From positions 7,448,850 through 7,512,849 of the forward strand of contig NC_037265.1 of NCBI RefSeq assembly GCF_000002425.4: a stretch of DNA of 64,000 nucleotides, given 5' to 3'. Shown piece by piece: positions 49,935-64,000 of the stretch (the first letter of the stretch is position 1; the number at the start of each line of letters is the position of its first letter). The stretch comes from Physcomitrium patens. Lineage: Eukaryota > Streptophyta > Bryopsida > Funariales > Funariaceae. The notes under the pieces are model-generated. The model was not told where the DNA came from. It did no database searches and worked only from the letters and a program-made list of their open reading frames with translations. Both the position numbers and the translations under genes were made by a program.

Positions 49935-50630
49935 TTGAATCCTGATGCGGGTGCACCTACGATTGATGTCTCAATTGATGGGGTGTTATTATTAAGAGTG
50001 CAAGTAGATGGAGGATCTAGTATAAATCTTATGAATGCCGCTACAATAGATGAGTTGGGTTTAGATCACTTATTGCCTACTACAGTAGTTTTGAGAATGG
50101 CTAACTCTAGTCGAGTTAAACCTATGGATATTTTACGAAGTATTGATACAGTAATTGCGGGGATTATCTACAAAATTGATTATATTATTTTTTGATTGTG
50201 AAGCTCTATATTGTCATACTCAATTTTATTGGGGCGATTGTGGTTGTATCAAGCTAAAGCTCGAAATGACTAGGGCCGTGGTACATTGATAATTAGGAAA
50301 GGTAATGATAAAATTGTACTTCAAATGTACCCTGTCCAATATCACGGAAAAACTCAAGTTTCCAGTTCAGAATTCACGTTGAATTATGAAGATGAGTCTA
50401 TAGAAGAAGAAATTGGTACACTTGATCCAATTTATGCTGATACAAGGCAAGTTATCGAACACACTAGAATGAAATACCAGTGCAGGGGACCAAGAGAGTA
50501 TTTAGTTCCTCCAGATGTTATTGACGATTTTGATCATATGATTGCATATTCGATGAATAGACGGAATGTTAATCATGTTAGTACTATGGAACTAGAATTG
50601 GAACGTTCTAATGTGTCAATTTTTATATAA
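49935..50630 (+). pseudogene. E6 protease and linker
   Basis: Frame 49935-50195: GAPTIDVSIDGVLLLRVQVD followed by GGSSINLMNAATIDELGLDH. Linker frame 50286-50630 matches those in E4 and E5. Confidence 0.8.
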
Positions 50631-50768
50631 GATTCTAGAATTGAGCAGAACATTAGTCTAGAGACTCTTGAAATTCCACGATGTCAACCAATTAATTTAG
50701 GTATAGGGGAGGCTCTCCAAATCATTCAGATTTATGACGGTATAAAACATAAGGAGAAAGAAATTTAG

Positions 50769-51500
50769 GTGGATTACTTTTTAATACATAAAACAACTTT
50801 TACATGGTCATATGCGGATTTGAAAGGAATTTCGGCTGAAATTTGTGAGCATCAAATTATATTGGAGGAGAACGCTACACTAGTACGCCAAAGACAACAT
50901 CAACTTAATCCAAAATATTCACTTATGGTAAAAAAAGAACTAGATAAATTCTTGAAAGTTAGATTTATCTATCCAGTTTCTTTCAGTGAATGGATTTCAT
51001 CAATTGTTATGGTACCGAAAAAGAATGGAAAAATTTGCATCTATCAAGATTTTTGAAAATTAAATGCGGCTATCAAGAAAGATTATTTTCTTTTACCATT
51101 CACGGATAGTATATTGGATGTTATTGTTGGACATGAATGTTATTCATTTCTTGATGGATTCTCCAATTATAATCAAATTAAGATTGCAAAAGAAGACCAA
51201 TTAAAAACTACTTTTACTATGGATTGGGGGACCTTTGCCTATAAGGTTATGCCATTTGGGCTTTGTAATGCACCAGCTACATTTCAAAGGATAATGATGC
51301 AAGCGTTCTAAGATTATCTACAAATTTCAATGGAAATATTTCTAGATGATTTTTCTACATTTAGTACGAGAGCCAGGTATTTAGAATGTCTCGGTCAATG
51401 TTTAAATCAATGTGCCAAATATGAAATTTCTTCAAATTTAGAAAAATGCCAATTTGTTGTACCTTCTGATAAATTATTGGGTCATATAGTTTCGATGGCA
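50769..51500 (+). pseudogene. E6 reverse transcriptase (lacks RNase H)
   Basis: Frames 50769-51056 and 51114-51311 contain KKELDKFLKVRFIYPVSF, WISSIVMVPKKNGKI, FLDGFSNYNQIKI and VMPFGLCNAPATFQRIMMQA. After one more stop comes the catalytic FLDDFSTFS and the RT end CQFVVPSDKLLGHIVSMA. Homology then ceases; no RNase H follows. Confidence 0.8.
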
Positions 51501-51709
51501 TAGGCCATATCGAGTTATTGAAAAATTTCCAAGTAATTCAATACAATTGGAAGATTTTATGGGTACTAAATTTACGACATAGATCAATAGTAATCGACTT
51601 AAACTTTACTATCCATAAATCCAAGATGGATTTTCTGTTACAAAAGGGAGAGTCAATCCAATTGATTGGACCATAATTAGAAGTAGGAGGGAGGTTCTTT
51701 ACAAGCATC

Positions 51710-52187
51710 GTGTTTTCTTTTGTAGTTAAGGAGAAGATGGCGAACATAGTCTCTGAAAAAGTAAGGATGGAGACCGATTGGAAGGAACGGCAAGAACAGC
51801 TACAGGTAGAGGTTGTGATGTTGCAGACTAAACTAGCTGCATTAGCAAAGGAGGCGAATAATTTAGTGCAGACCAATACGCCAGTTTCAGTGACAACACC
51901 TTTGAAAATACCTTTGAAACTGACAAAAGAATGGCAGAAGATGTTGGAAGAGCGTGACAACCAAATTGCTCGACGTGAGTCTCAGGTATGGAAATTGGGT
52001 TTTTTGAATGAAGATCTAATGGCGCATTTGGATAGAAAACCCTTGAACACCGAGGTAGATGACGAAGATGTAAAGAAGAGAAGGTCACCAATTCAAAGGG
52101 TGGTAAGCCAACGCCATTGATTGAAGAAGCCAATGCTTCTACGTCTTTATAAGTTGAGGCTAAATAATGTTTGTGAGGATGCTGCAC
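51710..52187 (+). CDS. E6 coiled-coil ORF conserved with E5
   Basis: An open 136-codon frame (51710-52120), the longest uninterrupted reading frame of E6. Charged helical content with heptads (ERQEQLQVEVVMLQTKLAAL, EWQKMLEERDNQIARRESQV, WKLGFLNEDLMAHL). It occupies the place of RNase H and integrase and ends about 85 bp before the polypurine tract. It is homologous to the E5 ORF, including the spacer before it and the TGTGAGGATGCTGCACA block after it. Relative preservation, while gag and RT carry stops, may mean it was maintained longer, or may be chance. Confidence 0.65.
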
Positions 52188-52204
52188 AATTAGGAGTAGG
52201 GCTA

Positions 52205-52808
52205 TGTAGAATAGGTAAATAAACTTTGTGATAAGTTACTGATTGGTTATTGACAACCTTGAGAATTAGACTGATGGTTAGGCAGTTTAGCTGGTAACAG
52301 TAGGTTGTTAATAGAATAAATAGTTAAGAATTCAAAGGATCATAACCTTTGGAATCCATTGGCTGATAGATCATCTTTTTGGTAGGATAAATAGGTTGAG
52401 GAACGTAAGCTGGGAGTGAGACTGAGAGTCGTAAGCCGAGAGTCAGACTAAGAGTTGTAAGCCAAAAGTCAAACTATAAGAGTCGTAAGTCGGGAACTAG
52501 ACAAAGAGTCGTAAGCCAGGGTAAGCTTGGTGCTACCTCTTTGTTTTTTTTATTTGCTTATGAAGAATTGTGATTGAGAGAAATATTATTGAATTGATAA
52601 TCGTAGAATAGATTATAGATTGAATTAAGATGGAAGTAGTAAGCCTCGGTGTTTTGTAGTTTGATACTTGATTTGAGATAGTCAGAATACAATCAATTGT
52701 GATACTAACAGATCCAATTCATATAACTAGCCTTTCCCCGTGTTCGAACCCACCTCTATTAGTTCAATTGCTTTGGTCTACTGAAGCTTGAACAAAACAA
52801 GAACAACA
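52205..52808 (+). repeat. E6 3' LTR
   Basis: 604 bp, TGTAGAATAGG...GAACAACA. Carries four full units of the GTAAGCC-type minisatellite (about 52408-52525), one more than the 5' LTR, which accounts for the 23-bp length difference. Confidence 0.85.
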
Positions 52809-52813
52809 AATAG

Positions 52814-54120
52814 TATAGCTTGCAACGAAGTGACATTAAATATTTCCTATGTATTGGCACTTGAATTGGCCCTTGTATCGAACATTCTTGGATAACTTAC
52901 CATTGCTCCATTTCATATCAGAATTTGATAACTTCCTTGAACTGGAATCATAATAGCTCTCATAATTAAAAATTAGTCATAATGGCATTCCTCCCAAAGC
53001 TTGGGTCGATTAAGAGATGGAGTTACCATATTTGGTTGAGCCTCTTTTACAAATATTTTTAGTTTGGGTGGATGCAATCCATTGATTAATATGGACTATA
53101 CAAAAGCCTCCAGCATTTGATGATTCGGCCACTTGCAGAGTATATCTACCACACGACCATAGTATAATTACATTGCCTCTTTTGAGCTCATTTTATTATT
53201 CATTAATCTTTCTCAAAATCGATCTTCAAAACCAATTATGCAAAAATGGATTAAAAATGTATTCTTCAATGTTTTTCAATTAGAAAATTGATCCATCGGT
53301 TGGTGGTTATACCATTCAAACATCTTATCTTTTAAAATTACTAGGAGCTATCGCAATCAAATATCTTTAGTTCTGTTATTATTGGCTACACATGCGATGA
53401 AGAACTAAGACAAGTGTTGATCTTGATCTGCATTTAGTAAGCCCCTAAAAGTAAGTAATGGAGCCGTGCTAGTTGTACGATCATCCACGTCATCCATTTG
53501 GACTACTATTGGAACTGCTAGACCACTCATCATTATTAAAGAGGACAATGTGCCACTTAATTTCTTATTAAAATAACAATTGCCTTCTCCAAATATCTTT
53601 TTTGAACTTTTTAATCTCTTTAATTTACTATTATTATCTCTGAATAAGTTTATTGATTGAATTGGAGGTAAAAACGATGGATTTTGAAGCACGTTGAATT
53701 GGCCTTTATTGACAAGCAATTTATGCCATTTTATGGAATCAATTTTGATAGAATCGATAATTTTTGCTATTGAAAAGGTATCCAATGGAGTACCCAATTT
53801 TTTTGTATTTCTTCTTCTTGCAGTTAACGAGCTCAAGAGATATGCTGGGCTATTGACAAAATTTTCTGCAAGTGCTCTTGGCAATTTTCTTAATGGTATA
53901 TATGTCTGAAATATTAGAGATCGGTCAGCTTCTGGATATGCTCGGATATGCTGACAAACATGCAACCATGGCTTAATCCAACTTTATTGACGCTTCTTCT
54001 TTAACTTACGTTCTTGCTTATTTTGCAATAATTTTCTTGCTTGCGCTCTCTCTTGTCTTTCTTTTGACTTGCATGTTTTCTTTACTGCAATGTTTTTATT
54101 CTTAACAACCATAATCTTTT
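52814..54120 (-). pseudogene. E4 gag N-terminal half
   Basis: It runs from the basic N-terminus near 54113 (MVVKNKNIAVKKTCKSKERQ) through frame 53405-53965 (HIRAYPEADRSLIFQTYIPL, RKLPRALAENF), colinear with E5 47467-46832. It continues to the E6 insertion point. Confidence 0.7.
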
Positions 54121-54266
54121 ATTATATACTACTGAATATGCTTCATATCTCCCATCTAACTACACATTTTTCTTCACTTTCAAATCAATTTTGATTTTAT
54201 AACCTCTTTGCGTAACATCCAAAACTACTCGTTTGGTAGTTAATTCCTAACACTCAATACTATTGT

Positions 54267-54287
54267 CAATCCCTGGCAACGGCACCA
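54267..54287 (-). promoter_or_regulatory. E4 primer-binding site (tRNA-Asp-like)
   Basis: The minus strand reads TGGTGCCGTTGCCAGGGA, three bases from the LTR edge at 54291; homologous to the E5 site. Confidence 0.75.
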
Positions 54288-54290
54288 AAA

Positions 54291-55029
54291 TGTGGTTATT
54301 GTTTTACTTATTCTACAAAAAAATTTTAGAATAAACCTGTATAGGGGAATTTGAACGCAGGGAAAGACTAACCGCATGACTTTTTACCGTATTCCAAACT
54401 ACTAAAAATACCAAAGAACACTGCAATACTTTCTCCTACTAACAATACTCCTTCATCAACTGATAACAACAATATGCAATCTCGTACTCTCTCAAAAGTC
54501 CGCTTAAAAACACACATAAATTCCATCCAACATTGAAAATAACAGACTTCCACTTCAACCAATCTGGCTTCACATAATTTCTGTAATCATAGACTTCTTC
54601 AATCAAAACATACACAACTCTCAATAAACAACAATTATAATCTTCCATCCATGAATAATCTCCTAATATCTTCTCATAATAATTCAATCACACAGTACTC
54701 TAATTTCATATTCAATATCTTATAAATCAATCTCTGAATTATTCTACATATTTACTTCACAGTGATCAAAACCTAAAACAACAAAATAAACAAGAAACAA
54801 GAGATAGAACCAAGCTTATCCCGGCTCATGACTATCACAGTCTGGCCCCTCCAATATCTTCTTCAATTACTATATACTTATCCCTGAAATAATAGATTCT
54901 AACCAACATTCCCTACTTAACCATTTTTCATAACTAATTCAATCATCTGACCTACTGAATTGACTACCTTAGGAATGATTAATCTATTTTACCAATATCT
55001 TATAGAAACAAATTTCTATCCATTCTACA
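54291..55029 (-). repeat. E4 5' LTR
   Basis: Starts TGTGGTTATTG and ends CATTCTACA, similar in plan to the E5 LTR (CAAGCTTATCCCGGCTCATG, CACAGTCTGGCCC). No matching 3' LTR is seen in the window. Confidence 0.65.
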
Positions 55030-55393
55030 TGTACAATCTTTGCTAATGCCAAATATATACACTTCTAACTTTTCTTTTTTTAAAATAAATGTCATATTTA
55101 ATATTTTATAAATAAATAAATTTTACTTTATTATTATATTAATGAATAGTTGATACCATACATAAAATATCATTCTAAAATCGAGTTGATTTGTTTCAAT
55201 TTTTATTCCATCTTCAAAGCTATTAGATATCCTCGTTATTATTGTTGTTGCTCTTTCTTTTCTTTTCTTTTTCAAAATTATAAATCTTATTGAACTATTA
55301 TTTGAGTAAAAAGTAAAAAAGTGGAAAAACCAAAGGTAAAAAATTGAAAATAAAATTGGTGGCTTATTTACTTGAAAGCTTATATTTAAGATA

Positions 55394-55424
<31 letters not shown>

Positions 55425-55880
55425 CAAAGATTTTTATTGACATGATCAAAGAACCTTTGGTCTTATTTGTATTCAAACTTTGGTACTAAGGTTCCATAAA
55501 AATCTCTACAATAGACTTAAATAGGCTTTGAATTATGTCATAATTGTCGACAATCAAGCTAACCTCAACTATCCAAAATAAATAGATAAATAAATGGAAA
55601 GGAAAAGAAAGAGAGACACCTTTATTGCTTACCTGATTCTTGCATTGAATTTTACTTTTGCGCCATATTCATCAATTTTTCAAGTTTATAAAAATATAAT
55701 AAAATAAAATAAAATGGATTTAATTCTTTGTTTTTATACAAAGTTACTAAAGATTTAGCAACACAATAATTTCAAACAGCTTCTCCACTCACAAGAAATA
55801 TTATTTTGAAAATCAGCGATTTGTAATTTCCAATTTCATCATTCAAACAAGTTCATTATTCACGGAAAGTTGTATCACAA
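55030..55880. other. AT-rich junction between retroelement island and psaK-2
   Basis: No gene recognised. Contains a (TA)n run at about 55396-55424. Composition changes sharply to GC-rich at about 55900. Confidence 0.4.
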
Positions 55881-56072
55881 TCTCAACTGTTGTCCAATAA
55901 AGAAACAGTAAACCCCAGCCAGGCGCATTTACAAACAGCCTGTGAGGCCCATCCACTGGAAAGAGGGGCATCAAGAGGCGAGCCACGTAAGAGCTTGCAG
56001 CCTGCATCTCATTGGCCGAAGCGTGAACTCGTCCACCGTGACATTGACAAGTCAGCAAATAAAGGCGCGCGC

Positions 56073-56176
56073 CTTATCTATAGGGGGTCGGGGAAAAGGC
56101 GTCTGGATGGTGCACGATGCTCGCGGGGCTATGACCGTGGTGATTGGACGAGGGGCCCCATATCCACATCCCTATC
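56073..56176 (+). promoter_or_regulatory. psaK-2 promoter block
   Basis: I-box complement CTTATC at 56073-56078, inverted CCAAT (ATTGG) at 56143-56147, and CATATCCACATCCCTATC at 56159-56176. The ATTGG to 18-mer spacing (16 bp) is identical to psaK-1, and the distance to the ATG is similar (159 versus 168 bp). Confidence 0.65.
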
Positions 56177-56317
56177 TCGGCCCTGCAGCTTCGCCATCAA
56201 GACCTTCCATCCTCACAGCTGTAATCCAACAGCACACTCCTCCTTGCTTTTGTGGTTGCTGTTGTTGTTGGTGCTGCCGGTGGAGCTTGTTCGAGGGTGA
56301 CCTATCGACGATTCGCA

Positions 56318-57334
<1,017 letters not shown>

Positions 57335-57916
57335 ATCGCTCAATTCGTCGGCATGACACAATGAAATTAAGATATTACCTACCACAGCTGTCTCACAATT
57401 TGTCACAATTGACACACATATCTTCCTTGAGGTGGTCTGTCCTAGTCGAAAACTCCCTTTTATCAAGTCCTGCCCATGCCCAAAAACGTACTGATATATT
57501 CCCTCTTGCAACGGTGGGATTTTCCTTCCAACTGTCAGAAAGTAATTTGCGAATTGCTTCAGATTAGAGTATCTCTTTCCCAAAGAATTGTATCACACGT
57601 TGCATTATTCACCTTCACCTTGTCAGACTTAATTACTTCAGGGATGAATGATTATGTTTTGCAAACGAGTATTCGTTGATCACAACTCTGACCCCCAGTA
57701 TACATGACGTTACGAGAAAAGTTTTGCAATATTCAGCATTTGACAGGTCGGAGAGAAAACTGATATGCAACCCACTCACGTTGATGATATATAAACAACC
57801 CCTTAAACCAATATACAGTGGAGAAAGTGATCACATCACGAATGGGAAACCGCTTGCATTGTGTGAAAAAGGTTGTAAATGGTAGAAAGGGAACAAACCT
57901 CTGCCTTAACAATTTC
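57335..57916. other. Convergent 3' region of psaK-2 and adenosine kinase
   Basis: 582 bp between two converging stop codons, presumably holding both 3' untranslated regions. Open frames here show no family resemblance. Confidence 0.5.
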
Positions 57917-63372
<5,456 letters not shown>

Positions 63373-63570
63373 CTATTTCTTCATTGCCTGCTTCGCGGGT
63401 TGTTTTTGCCCATTCACTTGGGCTGCCTTCTTCGCCATTTTCTCCTGCAAAGCCTTAGCGTCACGCTCGCGACGCTGCTCCGGCGTCAAGCCATCGTCTC
63501 GCGCTTTGGTCGTCTTGGCTCTCGCAGCGGCCCTTTCCCGATCCTTCTCCCGCTGGTTACCCCTCGTCAT
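63373..63570 (-). CDS. SERF/4F5-family small basic protein
   Basis: Encodes 65 aa beginning MTRGNQREKDRERAAARAKT, the hallmark N-terminus of the 4F5 (small EDRK-rich factor) family, followed by DDGLTPEQRRERDAKALQEK and a Lys/Gln-rich tail. Family members are short, highly charged and disordered; animal SERF modifies protein aggregation, while the plant role is not established. The ATG at 63570 was chosen because the family starts MTRGNQ; an in-frame ATG four codons upstream (63582) would add MLAR. No signal peptide or membrane segment. No intron is needed within the coding region. Confidence 0.9.
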   Translation of the reverse strand: MTRGNQREKDRERAAARAKTTKARDDGLTPEQRRERDAKALQEKMAKKAAQVNGQKQPAKQAMKK

Positions 63571-64000
63571 CCTTGCCAGCACAACCTCGCCGCAAACGCT
63601 CCAAATAACCGCAACCTACGCGACGAGTCCAGATAACAACTACCACACCCGGAGAGGAGTAAGATTGAGGCAAGAAGCGGCAGAAGCCCTCGGCGGATGG
63701 GAAAGAAAACACGAGAAGAACCAAAAAAAACACTACCAGAGAGCGGCAACTGGTGGCGAGAAGCAGCATACTAAGCTAACCGGAGAAGAAGAGCTTATCA
63801 GAAGTCTCTGGAAGTTCGCCGATGATAAAGCTTGCCACGCGCAAATCGATGAGAACTGGGCGACGAAACTGGTGGCGAGAAGAACGATGCCCTAACTTGG
63901 TAACGACGACGCGGAAATGACGTGGACGATGTCCACCACCGCATACGTTCCAACCCTTCGTTCGTGACGTGGAGGGGTTGGTTCCGATCCGAGCTGGACA
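63571..64000. other. Upstream region of SERF-like gene
   Basis: GC-rich DNA, presumably 5' leader and promoter of the minus-strand SERF-like gene. A plus-strand 129-codon frame (63506-63895) overlaps the SERF coding exon antisense and shows no family resemblance, so I treat it as incidental. Confidence 0.4.

Larger units (their letters stand above)
40513..52813 (+). mobile_element. E6: non-autonomous Ty3/gypsy element with coiled-coil ORF, split by E5
   Basis: 5' LTR 40518-41098, gag 41437-42090 continuing at 48345, protease 49935-50195, partial RT 50769-51500, coiled-coil ORF 51710-52120, polypurine tract just before 52205, 3' LTR 52205-52808. There is no RNase H or integrase between RT and the 3' LTR. 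Flanks GATAG and AATAG. The gag frame reads through the E5 site (RNVSMDN|YLQMTDSN). Confidence 0.85.
36240..55029 (-). mobile_element. E4: Ty3/gypsy element with DGGSS protease, split by E6
   Basis: The left part is 36240-40517 (integrase, RNase H, RT, protease, gag C-terminus). The right part is 52809-55029 (gag N-terminus, primer site, 5' LTR). The two parts join through E6 with flanks GATAG (40513-40517) and AATAG (52809-52813), a 4-of-5 target duplication. The protease motif DGGSSVN and a PBS resembling tRNA-Asp point to the non-chromodomain Ty3/gypsy group of plants (Tat/Athila-like); the clade call is inference. The 3' LTR is not found: the left end is lost in R1 repeats. Confidence 0.75.

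Noticed and set aside
41437-52808. Treating the coiled-coil ORFs as host genes captured recently
   Set aside because: Both sit inside LTR boundaries before the polypurine tract and are homologous to each other, so they belong to the element family; the ultimate origin remains open.
63506-63895. 129-codon plus-strand open frame over the SERF-like gene
   Set aside because: It is antisense to a clear family member and has no recognisable motif or composition.

Overview
The window looks like plant nuclear DNA, most likely from a bryophyte and probably a moss. The evidence is intron-rich photosynthesis and housekeeping genes (photosystem I psaK, a plant-type adenosine kinase, a SERF/4F5 small protein) around a deep AT-rich island of nested Ty3/gypsy retrotransposons. 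The species cannot be fixed from sequence alone.

Layout. 1-2564 (minus): five exons of an unrecognised gene running off the left edge; its spliced product carries a RING-H2-like cysteine/histidine cluster. 3.2-5.2 kb (plus): first copy of psaK (psaK-1), whose middle exon is damaged. 5.4-7.5 kb: AT-rich DNA with TA microsatellites. 7.5-55.0 kb: the retrotransposon island. 56.3-57.3 kb (plus): second, intact psaK (psaK-2). 57.9-61.3 kb (minus): adenosine kinase, 13 exons, 341 aa, all splice phases resolved. 63.37-63.57 kb (minus): a SERF-like 65-aa protein. The two psaK copies have the same orientation, the same three-exon structure and a shared promoter block, so they are a tandem duplication now separated by about 51 kb of retroelements.

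The island resolves into layers. E1 (7553-14515, minus chromovirus, TSD TAAAA) carries a solo LTR in its protease region. E3 (14521-26392, minus, old chromovirus) was split by E2 (17169-24562, minus chromovirus, 5-bp TSD). E2 has a 1008-bp in-frame tandem duplication of its reverse transcriptase. E7 (about 26393-35265, plus, very decayed) has an inverted LTR copy and a pair of 1.1-kb direct repeats inside it. E4 (about 36.2-55.03 kb, minus, DGGSS-type protease, tRNA-Asp-like PBS) was split by E6 (40518-52808, plus). E6 was in turn split by E5 (42091-48344, minus, 770-bp LTRs, perfect TSD ATAAT).

E5 and E6 both lack RNase H and integrase and instead carry a related coiled-coil ORF just before the polypurine tract. 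They look like a non-autonomous lineage with its own gene content, probably mobilised by E4-like relatives. Retroelement reading frames are heavily broken, mostly by changes that look like cytosine deamination, as expected of long-methylated DNA.
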